From Gilliamella bombi (GTDB taxonomy: Bacteria > Pseudomonadota > Gammaproteobacteria > Enterobacterales > Orbaceae): a stretch of 55,982 nucleotides of DNA. The DNA is taken from NCBI RefSeq assembly GCF_900103255.1, contig NZ_FMWS01000032.1, positions 1-55,982 of the forward strand, given 5' to 3'. The notes beneath the pieces were generated by a model. That model worked only from the letters and a program-made list of their open reading frames with translations. It was not told the DNA's origin and did not search any database. Within the stretch, counting starts at the first letter, position 1. The number at the start of each line of letters is the position of its first letter. Both the position numbers and the translations under genes were made by a program. This document shows positions 9,618 through 19,039 of this stretch, one piece after another.

Positions 9618-10595
9618 TTATTTTTCAACAATTTTGGTAGCTGATTTTAATACATTTTCAGGTAATATAACACCTTGGCGTTCGGCCGCTTTTTTATTAA
9701 TTGTTAATTGAGTGACATTACCCACTTGTGGTGGAATATCACCAGGATTTTCGCCGTTAAGTATACGAATAACAATTTTACCAGCTTGGCGACCAAGATC
9801 ATAATAACTCATGCCTAAAGCGGCAATAGCACCACGTTCTGCCGATTCGGGATTGGATGCAATAAGAGGAATTTTACTTTCATTAGCCACTTTTGCTAAA
9901 GCTTCATAAGCAGAAACCACATTATTATCGGTAGTAGTATAAATCATATCTACCTTACCTTTTAAACTTCTAGCCGCAGTAGATATATCAGATGTGCGTT
10001 GCGCAGGAGCAGCAATAATTTTCATACCCCGTTTTTCTAGCTCATTTTGTAATTGTTTTAGTATGATTGTTGAGTTAACTTCGCTAGGGCTATAAACATA
10101 ACCAATGTTTTTAGCCTCAGGTTTTATTTTTAACATCATATCGATTTGAGAATCTAGTGATAAGGCGTCAGATACACCTGTTACATTTGTTTTTGATGCA
10201 TCCCAACTCGGGGTTAATTTTGCTGCTACGGGATCGGTAACGGCAGTGAAAACAATAGGAATAAGTTTTGTTGTAGCAACTAATGCTTGCGAACTTGGCG
10301 TGGCAATTCCTACAATAACATCTGGTTTATTTGCTACAAATTGTTTAGCAATTTGGGCTGCATTTGCACTACTACCTTGTGCGCTTAAAAATTGTAGCTT
10401 TAAATTTTTTCCAGCAATATAACCGCTATCTTTTAACTCATCCTCAACACCTTTACGCACATTATCTAATGCGGGGTGTTCAACTATTGCTGTAATGGCA
10501 ACAAATTTTTGTTCGGTTTTAGCCTCAGCGAAAGAATAAAATGTTGCTAACGATAAACTAAGTAACATACAAAGTTTAATGATAGAATTACGCAT
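9618..10595 (-). CDS. ABC transporter substrate-binding protein, paralogue 1
   Basis: Periplasmic solute receptor of the PF04392 family (relatives bind Trp/Tyr-like ligands). I place the start at 10595, where ATG is preceded by AGGAG at 6-nt spacing and opens a normal signal peptide (MRNSIIKLCMLLSLSLATFY, cleavage after FAEA); a longer upstream frame lacks these. The mature protein of about 300 residues has AITAIVEHPALDNVRKGV, AQGSSANAAQIAKQF, DVIVGIATPSSQA and IYTTTDNNVVSAYEAL. It is clearly paralogous to the protein at 10855-11814. Ligand inferred by family only. Confidence 0.88.
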   Translation of the reverse strand: MRNSIIKLCMLLSLSLATFYSFAEAKTEQKFVAITAIVEHPALDNVRKGVEDELKDSGYIAGKNLKLQFLSAQGSSANAAQIAKQFVANKPDVIVGIATPSSQALVATTKLIPIVFTAVTDPVAAKLTPSWDASKTNVTGVSDALSLDSQIDMMLKIKPEAKNIGYVYSPSEVNSTIILKQLQNELEKRGMKIIAAPAQRTSDISTAARSLKGKVDMIYTTTDNNVVSAYEALAKVANESKIPLIASNPESAERGAIAALGMSYYDLGRQAGKIVIRILNGENPGDIPPQVGNVTQLTINKKAAERQGVILPENVLKSATKIVEK

Positions 10596-10739
10596 AGAGC
10601 ACTCCTGTAATGTTTTTTTTACAATCAAGCTAAATATTGAGTTACTATAAAGCAAAAAAAGATAATTTTCTAGTATAAAAACAGCTATGAGTGTAAATTT
10701 TTTATTACACATTATCGGTGGTTTGATGTTAACTTGGTA

Positions 10740-10767
10740 AACTGGATTAATTGATGTTAATCCAGTT
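10740..10767. repeat. Hairpin A between the two binding-protein genes
   Basis: Perfect 11-bp arms (AACTGGATTAA at 10740-10750, TTAATCCAGTT at 10757-10767) with a 6-nt loop. It lies in the 259-bp gap between paralogue 2 (upstream in transcription) and paralogue 1. It lacks a good U-tract on the minus strand, so it may be an mRNA-processing or regulatory structure. Confidence 0.55.
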
Positions 10768-10791
10768 ATTGGATTACTGTAGGTTACATTT

Positions 10792-10822
10792 TTTTGCTCA
10801 CCTAACTACTAAGTGAGCAAAA
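10792..10822. terminator. Hairpin B after binding-protein paralogue 2
   Basis: Perfect 10-bp arms (TTTTGCTCAC at 10792-10801, GTGAGCAAAA at 10813-10822) with an 11-nt loop. It starts about 33 bp past the paralogue 2 stop in the direction of transcription. A T-run follows only on the plus strand, so it may separate or attenuate transcription between the two genes. Confidence 0.5.
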
Positions 10823-10854
10823 TTTTTAATTAATTTTAGTGAAGTAGGGCTTAA

Positions 10855-11814
10855 TTATTTTCCTATGATTTTGTCAGCAGATTGAATTACCTCTGGAGGC
10901 AAAGCAACCCCTTGTTTTTTAGCTGCATCAGTATTAACAACAAGGCGTAATGCTTGCCCTATTTCTGGAGTTATACTTCCTGGTTTTTCACCTTTTAATA
11001 TGCGCACAACAAGCTTACCTGATTGGCGTCCTACATCATAGTAGCTCATTCCGTATGCAGCAACGGCTCCTCGTTCAATCGCATCAGGGAACGATGCTAA
11101 AAGAGGAATTTTATTTTCATTTGCAAATTTGACTAATGACTCATAGGCTGAAACAACATTATTATCGGTTGTCGTGTAAATTAAGTCTACTCTACCTTTT
11201 AATGTATTGGCAGCAGTTGAAATATCAGCAGTTCGTTGAGCTGGTACCGCAATAAAATTAATATTTTGTTGAGATAAAAGAGTTTGTAGATTTTTTAATA
11301 CCACAGTTGAATTAATTTCACTTGGACTATAAATATATCCTACTGATTTAACATTAGGTACAATTTTTTTCATAAATTCGATTTGTGGACCAATTTCTTG
11401 ATAATCTGATACACCAGTAATGTTTGTGCCAGCAGGTTGCCAATCTTTAATTAATTTAGCGGCGATAGGATCGGTAATTCCAGCAAATACAATAGGAATT
11501 TGTTTGGTCGCTGCAGCTGTTGCCTGTGCACTTGGTGTCGCAATTGCCACAATAACATCAGGTTTTGCTGCTACAAATTGCCTTGCAATTTGAGCGGCAG
11601 TAGCGCTACTTCCTTGTGCACTTTTGTATTGGACAGTTAAATTCTTGTTTAACGTATAACCGCTGTCTGCCAATTCATCTTTAACACCATCACGGATTTG
11701 ATCTAATGAAGGATGCTCAACAATTGCCGTAATGGCCACATTTTTAATTGTATCTGCAAAACTTAAAAAAGGTGTAAGCAATAATATTGTTACCAATAAA
11801 ATAAAACGTTTCAT
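10855..11814 (-). CDS. ABC transporter substrate-binding protein, paralogue 2
   Basis: A 319-residue periplasmic binding protein of the PF04392 family with a signal peptide (MKRFILLVTILLLTPFLSFA) and the same conserved blocks as paralogue 1: AITAIVEHPSLDQIRDGVKD, AQGSSATAAQIARQF and IYTTTDNNVVSAYESL. It is the most upstream gene of the importer cluster and likely carries its promoter in 11815-12014. An inverted repeat AAACTA-6 bp-TAGTTT (11828-11845) sits just before the start. Two receptors for one permease and ATPase suggest recognition of two related ligands. Confidence 0.88.
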   Translation of the reverse strand: MKRFILLVTILLLTPFLSFADTIKNVAITAIVEHPSLDQIRDGVKDELADSGYTLNKNLTVQYKSAQGSSATAAQIARQFVAAKPDVIVAIATPSAQATAAATKQIPIVFAGITDPIAAKLIKDWQPAGTNITGVSDYQEIGPQIEFMKKIVPNVKSVGYIYSPSEINSTVVLKNLQTLLSQQNINFIAVPAQRTADISTAANTLKGRVDLIYTTTDNNVVSAYESLVKFANENKIPLLASFPDAIERGAVAAYGMSYYDVGRQSGKLVVRILKGEKPGSITPEIGQALRLVVNTDAAKKQGVALPPEVIQSADKIIGK

Positions 11815-12014
11815 GAATTAAACTCTCAAACTAGTACATTAGTTTAATTCTAGCTTTATTAATCAAAAATGTGAAGTTGTATTTTATTTAATTGATGATC
11901 ATGTTACAAAATAATCGTTATTGTAAAATAGTTAAATAATTAATGAGCTTTGAATGAATTATTTCATATTCGATATAATGCCTATAAAACTATATTATCA
12001 GTATCTTTGTTTTT

Positions 12015-12923
12015 TTATTGAGCAAATATAAAAGGATTTACCCCACTTTTAGCAAACCCTTCTTCTTCGGTTTTGATATCTAATATCAGCGAAGCAATAT
12101 CATCCGCAATGACTTCAATATGAGGATCTTTATCTTGATCAAATATTTTTAAATAGCTATGGCAAGCATCACAACACTCGGTTTTAATTGCAGCGAGTTC
12201 TTTTTCTAAAGAGAGGTATTGTATGTCTTTCATATTATCGCAGCAGGTACATTTAATTCTAGGTACATACCATTCACTTTCACATAAACTACAATGTAAA
12301 TAGCGTAATCCGTTGTTACCGCCTAATTGAATAATGCTAGCAGTAGGCATACTATTACAAACTGGACATAACCAGAGTTTATCTGTATTTTCTGCGATAG
12401 CTTTACTTTTAATTTGACTCGCCAGTTGGCAATAATAAACAGATAATGATGACCAAATAAATATTGCTTCATTACCATCAACTTTATCAAATTCTCCTTT
12501 AAGCAAATGTAATGCTTTATTTTGTAATTCTAAAGCGCTATTTTTTTTAAGCTGTTCAATGACTATAGCGATTTGCTGCGTGGTATCAGAAAATGAGTCG
12601 AGTAATGGAGTAAAGTAATCTTGCCAAGTATCTTTAAGAGGTAAATTATCTAAACTAAGTGGAGGATATTCGCTATTTAATAAACACGTTACATCAATAT
12701 CTATAGGCTTATGTTTAATTAAATTGGCTTGTTGTTCAGCTATAATTGCACAAAAATTCAAATAATCACTAATTGGATTATTGTTTGCAAGAGTTTTTAA
12801 ACGTTCTGCTCGATGAGCATAAAGTGTTTTAGGTGATGGATAAAATAGTAACGGGATTTGTCTAATAACTGAGTTTGTAGCTTGTTGTTCAAGTTGTTCT
12901 TGGGGGATAATTTTTATACTCAT
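12015..12923 (-). CDS. fdhE: Formate dehydrogenase accessory protein FdhE
   Basis: A cytoplasmic factor needed for maturation of respiratory formate dehydrogenases. The 302-residue protein has an alpha-helical N-terminal half and a C-terminal half carrying the CxxC rubredoxin-like motifs of FdhE: CPVCNSMP, CSLCESEWYVPRIKC, CTCC and CCDACHSYLK. It is the last gene of the fdoGHI-fdhE cluster, 118 bp past fdoI, with a hairpin between that may lower its expression relative to the enzyme subunits. Confidence 0.93.
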   Translation of the reverse strand: MSIKIIPQEQLEQQATNSVIRQIPLLFYPSPKTLYAHRAERLKTLANNNPISDYLNFCAIIAEQQANLIKHKPIDIDVTCLLNSEYPPLSLDNLPLKDTWQDYFTPLLDSFSDTTQQIAIVIEQLKKNSALELQNKALHLLKGEFDKVDGNEAIFIWSSLSVYYCQLASQIKSKAIAENTDKLWLCPVCNSMPTASIIQLGGNNGLRYLHCSLCESEWYVPRIKCTCCDNMKDIQYLSLEKELAAIKTECCDACHSYLKIFDQDKDPHIEVIADDIASLILDIKTEEEGFAKSGVNPFIFAQ

Positions 12924-12989
12924 TATAAATGCTCATTGATTGTGATTTTATTCATCACTGCTTTTTATTTTTTTACTATTAAAATGACA

Positions 12990-13012
12990 CCGCTGATAGT
13001 TATTATCAGCGG
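12990..13012 (-). terminator. Hairpin between fdoI and fdhE
   Basis: Perfect 9-bp arms (CCGCTGATA at 12990-12998, TATCAGCGG at 13004-13012) with a 5-nt loop, followed on the minus strand by TGTCATTTT. It is GC-rich against the AT-rich background. Its place after fdoI suggests a partial terminator or 3'-end stabiliser, with fdhE transcribed by read-through or its own promoter. Confidence 0.6.
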
Positions 13013-13041
13013 AAAATACCATTATAGATGCAGGAAAATTA

Positions 13042-13734
13042 CTATGCTGGTTTATGTTTAATATCTGTAGATTCTTCTTCAGATTTGGCCTTTAACCTTA
13101 GTTCATTTTGATAGATCTTTTCCATTTCTTCTTCATACCAAGTTGAATGATTTTTTTGTGCCCAAGCACGCGAAACATAGCCTGTTATCATCCCTTTAAT
13201 GGAACCTTTAACCCAAATAGCCATATAAGCATGACCAATTGCAAGCAGGATTAAGCCAATTGCAGCAAGAGAATGAAAAAATATCGCAATACGGACAACT
13301 GGAACAGAAAAATTATCCGCAAAATAACGGCGCCACATGATGAGGCCTGTAACAAATAAAACTAAAATTAACCCCATAATGCACCAAAATAAAAACTTTT
13401 GTCCTACATTATATTTGCCTATTGGAATGCCTCTTTCTTTGCCCAAAATGACATGTTTAAAGTTTTTAATCCATAAAAGATCATTTTTATTTGGAATATT
13501 ATGGTGAGCAAGTTTTATAAACATAAACATGAGTAAAACAAAAACAATGCACCCTAAAAATGGATGCAATGCTCTTACTAATTGTGGCGTACCAAGAAAT
13601 AATCCAAACAGTTTTATAGATGGAAAAAATAAAGATAAGCCAGATAGCGCAGTCAGAATAAACAGACAGACCATACACCAGTGACAGAAGCGAACAATAA
13701 GTGGTGTTCTTAATATCATGCTTTTCTTATTCAT
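13042..13734 (-). CDS. fdoI: Formate dehydrogenase cytochrome b556 (gamma) subunit
   Basis: Membrane subunit that passes electrons from the beta subunit to quinone. I place the start at 13734 ([19 protein letters not shown]), with AGGAG 7 nt upstream; this overlaps the fdoH stop by 8 bp and gives 230 residues. There are four transmembrane segments with the expected heme-ligand His residues: RFCHW in helix 1, LHPFLG in helix 2, [18 protein letters not shown] in helix 4. The cytoplasmic C-terminal tail is charged. Confidence 0.93.
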   Translation of the reverse strand: MNKKSMILRTPLIVRFCHWCMVCLFILTALSGLSLFFPSIKLFGLFLGTPQLVRALHPFLGCIVFVLLMFMFIKLAHHNIPNKNDLLWIKNFKHVILGKERGIPIGKYNVGQKFLFWCIMGLILVLFVTGLIMWRRYFADNFSVPVVRIAIFFHSLAAIGLILLAIGHAYMAIWVKGSIKGMITGYVSRAWAQKNHSTWYEEEMEKIYQNELRLKAKSEEESTDIKHKPA

Positions 13735-14701
13735 GATGATTCTCCTGTTGTGATAAATTAGAGTCAATTTTCTGTTCTAAAACAGGCAAGCCTAAACGCT
13801 TTCGAGCTTGTTTATCTGCTTCTTTTTCTTCTTCAATGTCATCTTCATCAACTTCAATTGCACCAACGCCCATGTAATGGAACAGCAAACCACTAAAAGT
13901 TGCCACAAATGCAGCTGCAGATAACGGTTTCCAAATACCCTTCCAAAATCTGACAATTTCACTAATTTTAGGTTTTTTTGGTAAGCCGTGATACAATTCT
14001 GGCTGATCTGCATGATGAAGAACATACATAACATGTGTTCCCCCAACTCCTTGTGGGTCATAAAGACCAGCATGTTCAAAACCACGTTTTTTCAAATCTA
14101 CAATTCTGTGTTCAGCATGGCGAATCATATCTTGTTTAGTACCAAAGTGTATAGCACCAGTAGGACAAGTTTTAACGCAGGCGGGTTCTTGACCAACAGC
14201 AACGCGATCGACACATAATGTACATTTGTAGGAGCGATTATCTTCTTTACTAATTCGTGGAATATTGAACGGACAACCTGCTACACAGTAGCCACAACCA
14301 ATACAGTGTTCCGATTGAAAATCAACAATACCATTAGCATATTGAATGATAGCACCTTCTGATGGGCATGCTTTCAAACAACCAGGATCAGAACAGTGCA
14401 TACAGCCATCTTTACGAATTAACCATTCAAATTTTCCATTTATCTCGACTTCTGAATACCGCATTACAGTCCATGCTTTTGGCTCTAAATCGGCAGGATT
14501 ATCATAAACACCAACAGTATTGCCAACTTCTGCACGAAGGTCATTCCATTCGCTACAAGCAACCTGACATGCTTTACAACCTATACAGGTGGTCACATCA
14601 ATAAGTTTTGCAACTTCTTGTTGATAGTCCCTAGCTCGTGGCGCTGGAGTTAAAGCATTAGTTGCTGAGCGGCGTATAATATCTTGAGTTTGTAATGACA
14701 T
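13727..14701 (-). CDS. fdoH: Formate dehydrogenase iron-sulfur (beta) subunit
   Basis: Carries four [4Fe-4S] clusters between the catalytic subunit and the cytochrome. The 324-residue protein has four cysteine groups: [44 protein letters not shown] and [22 protein letters not shown] single C-terminal transmembrane helix (about residues 260-280, [19 protein letters not shown]) anchors it. It begins 16 bp after fdoG and overlaps fdoI. The C-terminal acidic/Lys-rich tail is shorter than the core and looks unconserved. Confidence 0.96.
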   Translation of the reverse strand: MSLQTQDIIRRSATNALTPAPRARDYQQEVAKLIDVTTCIGCKACQVACSEWNDLRAEVGNTVGVYDNPADLEPKAWTVMRYSEVEINGKFEWLIRKDGCMHCSDPGCLKACPSEGAIIQYANGIVDFQSEHCIGCGYCVAGCPFNIPRISKEDNRSYKCTLCVDRVAVGQEPACVKTCPTGAIHFGTKQDMIRHAEHRIVDLKKRGFEHAGLYDPQGVGGTHVMYVLHHADQPELYHGLPKKPKISEIVRFWKGIWKPLSAAAFVATFSGLLFHYMGVGAIEVDEDDIEEEKEADKQARKRLGLPVLEQKIDSNLSQQENHHE

Positions 14702-14717
14702 AATTTATCCTCCCATC

Positions 14718-17700
14718 TTATGCCGCTGTAGTAACTTTTTCGATATTGACTAAGAATGATTTATATTCTGGTGTTTGTGAATTTGCATCACCTAAATGTG
14801 GCGTCAATTCATTAACCAAAAAACCTTTCTTTGTCTGACCTGTGAATCCCCATACTATTGGGATTCCAATGGTTTCGATCTCTTTACCATCAACTGTTAA
14901 AGTTGGAAGACGTTTAGTCACAACTGCTTTAGCTTTAATATAACCTCGATGTGAAGTGATTTTAACCGTATCACCTAATTTGATTCCTTTTTTGAGGGCA
15001 AGATTTTCACTTAACTCAACAAATTGCTCAGGTTGAGTAATTGAGGCTAGCCTTGCATGTTGCGTCCAAAAATGGAAATGTTCAGTGATACTATAAGTGG
15101 TACCAACATAAGGAAATTCGCTAGCATTCCCTAAGCGAGCCAAATCTTCTTTAAATGCGCGAGCTACAGGGCTGCTGACTTGATTTGGATGCAATGGATT
15201 ATTACTAATAGGTGTTTCAAACGGTTCATAGTGCTCTGGGAATGGCCCATCGACTAACCGATTTAAACAAAATAACCCACCTAAACCATCATTATTCATG
15301 ATAAAAGCACCAGCCCCACTACTTGGTGGTAATGTTGCTGTAAAATCAGGTACATCATTGCCTACCCAACTTGAGCCATTCCATTTTACTAAAACTCGTT
15401 TAGGATCCCATGGTTTACCATTTTCATCCGTTGAAGCACGGTTATAAAGTACTCGTCGATTCATCGGCCACGACCACGCCCAACCAGCATGAACGCCTTT
15501 ACCAGATGGATCGCTTGGATCACGCCTTGCCATTTGGTTACCTTGTTCTGTCCAACAACCACAGAATATCCAAATACCCGATGAGGTTGTACCATCTGCT
15601 TTTAATTGTGAAAAACCACTTAGTAATTGACCTTTTTTAAGAATAACATTGCCATTTTCGTCGGTTATATCAGCAAGTGCTCGTCCATTATAATCTTTGG
15701 CTAATTCCTCAGCCGCTGGGCCTTCTGGCTCCTTATAATCCCAAACTAAGTTTTCAATTGGCTCGTAATAAGCACCACCTTCTTCAGCATACAGCTCTTT
15801 TATTCTCAAAAAGATACGCGCAATAATTTCAGGATCATATAAAGCTTCATAAGGCGGTCTTGCTGCTGCCCAGTGCCATTGTAGCCAGCGAGATGAGTTA
15901 ACTATTGTACCGTTTTCTTCTGCAAAACAGTTTGATGGCAATCTAAATACTTCGGTTTGAATTTTGCTAGAATCTACATCATTAGATTCGCCATGGTTTT
16001 TCCAAAACTCAGCTGTTTCTGTTGGCATTGGATCAATGCTCACCAAGAATTTTAAGTTAGATAAACCTTCGCGAATACTATTTTTATCGGGAAGTGCAGC
16101 AAGTGGGTTAAAGCCCTGACAAATAAAGCCATTGGCTTGACCATCACGCATCATTTTGCTAAATCTTAAAACATCGTAGGTTTTATCCCATTTAGGTAAC
16201 CAATCAAATCCCCAATCGTTATCTTTAGTCGATTTATCACCGTACATTGATTTCATAAAGCTGACAAAGAATTTTGGATAATTCCCCCAAAAATTCACTT
16301 CGCTTGGACCAAGTGGTTTTGGTGTTTTTTCATCTAGGTACTGAGTAAGTGAAACTTGAGAATCTTTTGGTAAATCAAGATAAGCAGGCAGACGATTTGA
16401 TAATAAACCAACATCAGTTAAGCCTTGAATATTTGAATGTCCACGTAGTGCGTTAATACCTCCGCCCATTACGCCAATATTGCCTAAAATAAGCTGAATC
16501 ATGGCAGCAGTACGGATAATTTGTGATCCATAAGTATGCTGAGTCCAACCTAATGCATATAAAAATGTGGCTGCTCTATCGTTAGTTTTAGTGCTAGCAA
16601 GTGAGCGACAAACATGCAAAAAACCTTCAATAGGGCTTCCCGTTATTTTATTTACCATTTCGGGTGTATAACGTTTGACATGCTGTTTTAATAGATTCCA
16701 TACACAACGAGGATGACTTAGTGTTTTATCCCGAAGAGCATAACCGTTGTCATCCTTTTGATATGCCCAACTTGTCTGATCATACTGTTTGGTATCAGCT
16801 TCATAGCCACTAAATAGCCCTGTAGCTTCATCAAAATTAAAATCATCACGAACAATTAGGCCTGCATTACTATGAGTAACTAAGTAGTCAAAATTAACTT
16901 CGTTATTGCTAATAAGATAATTGATAATACCAAGTAGAAAAGCAATATCAGAACCTGAGCGAATAGGTACATACAAATCAGCCACTGAGGCTGTTCGATG
17001 AAAACGAGGGTCAATGGCAATTAGTTCAGCACCATTATTAATTTTTGCTTCTATAGCCCATTTAAAACCAACCGGATGAGCTTCAGCTGCATTTCCCCCC
17101 ATTACGATAACAACATTAGCATTTTTGATATCATTCCAGTTGTTAGTCATGGCGCCGCGACCAAAAGTAGCCGCTAAGCTAGATACAGAAGGACCATGAC
17201 AAACTCTAGCTTGGGTTTCAAGGCTTAACATACCTAATGCGCGAGCAACTTTGAACGCTAACCAACCTGTTTCATTACTAGCCGCTGAGGTAACAAGCCA
17301 GCCTGTTGTTGTCCAGCGATTGACTGTTGTGCCTTCCGCATTTTTTTCAACAAAATTTTTATCTCGATCAGCTTTCATTAAACGAGCAATACGATCAATG
17401 GCTTCATCCCAACTTATTTGTTGCCATTTATCTGAACCAGGGGCACGGTATTCAGGATATTTAACTCGTTGTTCGCTTTTTATATAATCCAGAACACCTG
17501 CACCTTTAGGACAAAGAGAACCACGACTAACAGGATGATCGGGATCTCCTTCTACATGGAAAATAGACGATTCGGCATTTTTAGCCCCATCGCCACGGCT
17601 ATATAGCAACATACCACAGCCAACAGAGCAGTAAGTACAATTATTTCGAGTTTCTTTTGATTTCAATAATTTATATTGGCGAGTTTGAGCAAGCGCTACA

Positions 17701-17786
17701 TTTGGAGAAAAACCAAGCGTAGCTACCGTTGTTCCAGCCATACCACCAGCACAGATCTTAAAGAACTGCCTACGGTTAAATAGCAT
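14718..17786 (-). CDS. fdoG: Formate dehydrogenase-O/N major (alpha) subunit, cysteine form
   Basis: Catalytic bis-MGD molybdoenzyme subunit that oxidises formate to CO2 on the periplasmic side. The 1022-residue protein has a Tat signal (NRRQFFKICAGGMAG), a [4Fe-4S] site (Cys50, Cys53, Cys57, Cys92) and close similarity to E. coli FdoG/FdnG throughout. At residue 196 the conserved selenocysteine is Cys (RVCHGPSVSSLAATFGRGAM; TGT codon at 17199-17201), so translation needs no Sec machinery. The His next to it (H197) is kept. It is followed by fdoH and fdoI and is divergent from a TorD-like chaperone gene. MobA/MobB, encoded at 28634 and 31916, supply the cofactor. Confidence 0.96.
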   Translation of the reverse strand: MLFNRRQFFKICAGGMAGTTVATLGFSPNVALAQTRQYKLLKSKETRNNCTYCSVGCGMLLYSRGDGAKNAESSIFHVEGDPDHPVSRGSLCPKGAGVLDYIKSEQRVKYPEYRAPGSDKWQQISWDEAIDRIARLMKADRDKNFVEKNAEGTTVNRWTTTGWLVTSAASNETGWLAFKVARALGMLSLETQARVCHGPSVSSLAATFGRGAMTNNWNDIKNANVVIVMGGNAAEAHPVGFKWAIEAKINNGAELIAIDPRFHRTASVADLYVPIRSGSDIAFLLGIINYLISNNEVNFDYLVTHSNAGLIVRDDFNFDEATGLFSGYEADTKQYDQTSWAYQKDDNGYALRDKTLSHPRCVWNLLKQHVKRYTPEMVNKITGSPIEGFLHVCRSLASTKTNDRAATFLYALGWTQHTYGSQIIRTAAMIQLILGNIGVMGGGINALRGHSNIQGLTDVGLLSNRLPAYLDLPKDSQVSLTQYLDEKTPKPLGPSEVNFWGNYPKFFVSFMKSMYGDKSTKDNDWGFDWLPKWDKTYDVLRFSKMMRDGQANGFICQGFNPLAALPDKNSIREGLSNLKFLVSIDPMPTETAEFWKNHGESNDVDSSKIQTEVFRLPSNCFAEENGTIVNSSRWLQWHWAAARPPYEALYDPEIIARIFLRIKELYAEEGGAYYEPIENLVWDYKEPEGPAAEELAKDYNGRALADITDENGNVILKKGQLLSGFSQLKADGTTSSGIWIFCGCWTEQGNQMARRDPSDPSGKGVHAGWAWSWPMNRRVLYNRASTDENGKPWDPKRVLVKWNGSSWVGNDVPDFTATLPPSSGAGAFIMNNDGLGGLFCLNRLVDGPFPEHYEPFETPISNNPLHPNQVSSPVARAFKEDLARLGNASEFPYVGTTYSITEHFHFWTQHARLASITQPEQFVELSENLALKKGIKLGDTVKITSHRGYIKAKAVVTKRLPTLTVDGKEIETIGIPIVWGFTGQTKKGFLVNELTPHLGDANSQTPEYKSFLVNIEKVTTAA

Positions 17787-17990
17787 ATGGACTCCTTAAA
17801 AAGCTGACATTACGTTTTAATTTATTATATTGGAAGCGATTAACATCCTTACTAGCTGTAATGATAATCTTTAATCAAATGGAAATAAAGGGATAAACAG
17901 ATATGAATTTATAAACTTTGACATATGTCAAAAAATAAAATAATGACAGCTTAATTTATGTTTAATATGGTGAAAAATTATATTAATATA

Positions 17991-18025
17991 AAAAAGTTTC
18001 AGGTAACACTACGTTTAAGTATAAA
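17991..18025 (+). repeat. Dispersed repeat R1, copy 2
   Basis: AAAAAGTTTCAGGTAAC followed by a diverged middle (ACTACG) and TTTAAGTATAAA, matching the other R1 copies. It lies in the 547-bp divergent gap 17787-18333 between fdoG and the TorD-like gene. Lacking the TTTTGTC left flank of copies 1 and 3, it is the most diverged copy. Confidence 0.6.
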
Positions 18026-18137
18026 AATTTATAAGGCAGTTAGACAACTGACCATAAAGCGTCTAACAAATTAGTGAAAGTTATTTTTTCTTAATGATAT
18101 AATTGCCATATCTCTTACCAATTGAGAAGAAATTAGT

Positions 18138-18206
18138 TTTTTTATGTATATTCATTACCACCGTTTCTCAAATTACTGCAAATAATACGATTAATTTCTA
18201 CAATAT
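18138..18206 (+). repeat. Dispersed repeat R2, copy A
   Basis: A stretch of about 65 bp containing CTCAAATTACTGCAAATAAT and ACGATTAATTTCTACA aligns without gaps to 24044-24108, about four in five bases identical by eye. Both copies are intergenic. The rest of 17787-18333 holds R1 copy 2 and an unused-looking Shine-Dalgarno (AAGGAGGG at 18245-18252), with no gene I can support. Confidence 0.5.
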
Positions 18207-18333
18207 GGTTGCATTAACCATTGTTTGATATGGCTAAAAACATAAAGGAGGGTTATCATTAATACAAAAGTTCAGCAGCTCTTGTCTCTTTATTGTTTTT
18301 AGGCGCAAAAACCAAACCTTCAAGGATATTTAT

Positions 18334-18891
18334 TTGGATAACATAACCAGAATCACATTAGCAAAACTACTTAGTACTTTTTTTTATTATCCACCAAATA
18401 ATAAAGTTACTACACCATTAATACAGGCATTATTGCATATTGATGATTTAGTCAAATGGTTAAACCCTTATATTATTTCTGAACAGTGCAATATATTAGC
18501 AAATCACATTGATGACTCAGAACTTAATTATCAGTTTTCGTTACTATTTGAAGGTCAAGGAACAATGCCTGCACCACCATGGGGATCATTTTACCTTGAT
18601 AAAGAACATTTATTACTAGGCGAATCACAAGAATGCTACCGCCAATTTCTGCAGCAACATGGTTTGACACTCAATACAGGAATGAACGAACCCGAAGATC
18701 AATTTGGATTAATGCTAATGGCGTATGCCATGTTGCTTGAAAATAATAACTATACAGCAGCAAAACAGTTAATCAATGAACATTTATTGATCTGGTCTTC
18801 AACCTATTTAAAAAGACTAAAGCAAAATGAGATAAGTCCATTTTATCGGGCATTAGCTATGATTGCTGATCAATATTTGCAGATGCTTTAA
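18334..18891 (+). CDS. TorD/DmsD-family molecular chaperone
   Basis: A 185-residue cytoplasmic chaperone of the TorD/DmsD family, which binds Tat signal peptides of molybdoenzymes and aids cofactor loading. The family motif is clear: LLFEGQGTMPAPPWGSFYLDKE, then EPEDQFGLMLMAYAMLL. The only usable start is TTG at 18334, preceded by AAGGA at an 8-nt spacing; the frame is open upstream to 18238 but has no start codon. It is divergent from fdoG, so FdoG is the likely client, although family members serve various enzymes. Confidence 0.87.
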   Translation: MDNITRITLAKLLSTFFYYPPNNKVTTPLIQALLHIDDLVKWLNPYIISEQCNILANHIDDSELNYQFSLLFEGQGTMPAPPWGSFYLDKEHLLLGESQECYRQFLQQHGLTLNTGMNEPEDQFGLMLMAYAMLLENNNYTAAKQLINEHLLIWSSTYLKRLKQNEISPFYRALAMIADQYLQML

Positions 18892-18979
18892 TTGTATTTT
18901 CTATTTTTTGAAAAAATAGTTATTTCAGGTAAATGATTATTTTACTTAATGCTGAATTGTAACTTGTCATACTGTAACA

Positions 18980-19007
18980 TTGCAGCTTTTATCTTAATCG
19001 GTATAAT
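18980..19007 (+). promoter_or_regulatory. Predicted sigma-70 promoter for ubiA
   Basis: TTGCAG (18980-18985) and TATAAT (19002-19007) are separated by 16 bp, 32 bp before the ubiA ATG. This is one of the better-formed promoters in the window; start site not determined. Confidence 0.55.
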
Positions 19008-19039
19008 CCATGCTATGCTTTTTTCAAGGTAAATAATTA

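Noticed and set aside
10596-10712. Longer N-terminus for binding-protein paralogue 1
   Set aside because: The extra 39 residues place a second hydrophobic segment before a complete signal peptide, whereas ATG 10595 has an AGGAG at ideal spacing.
11828-11845. TrpR-operator-like inverted repeat (AAACTA-6 bp-TAGTTT) before binding-protein paralogue 2
   Set aside because: The half-site spacing does not match the TrpR consensus, and the arms are short and AT-rich. Kept only as a plain inverted repeat in the gene entry.
13988-14604. Plus-strand open frames inside fdoH, and similar antisense frames in fdoG, macB, dauA and the adhesin gene
   Set aside because: They lie opposite strongly conserved genes, lack ribosome binding sites and show no protein-family pattern.
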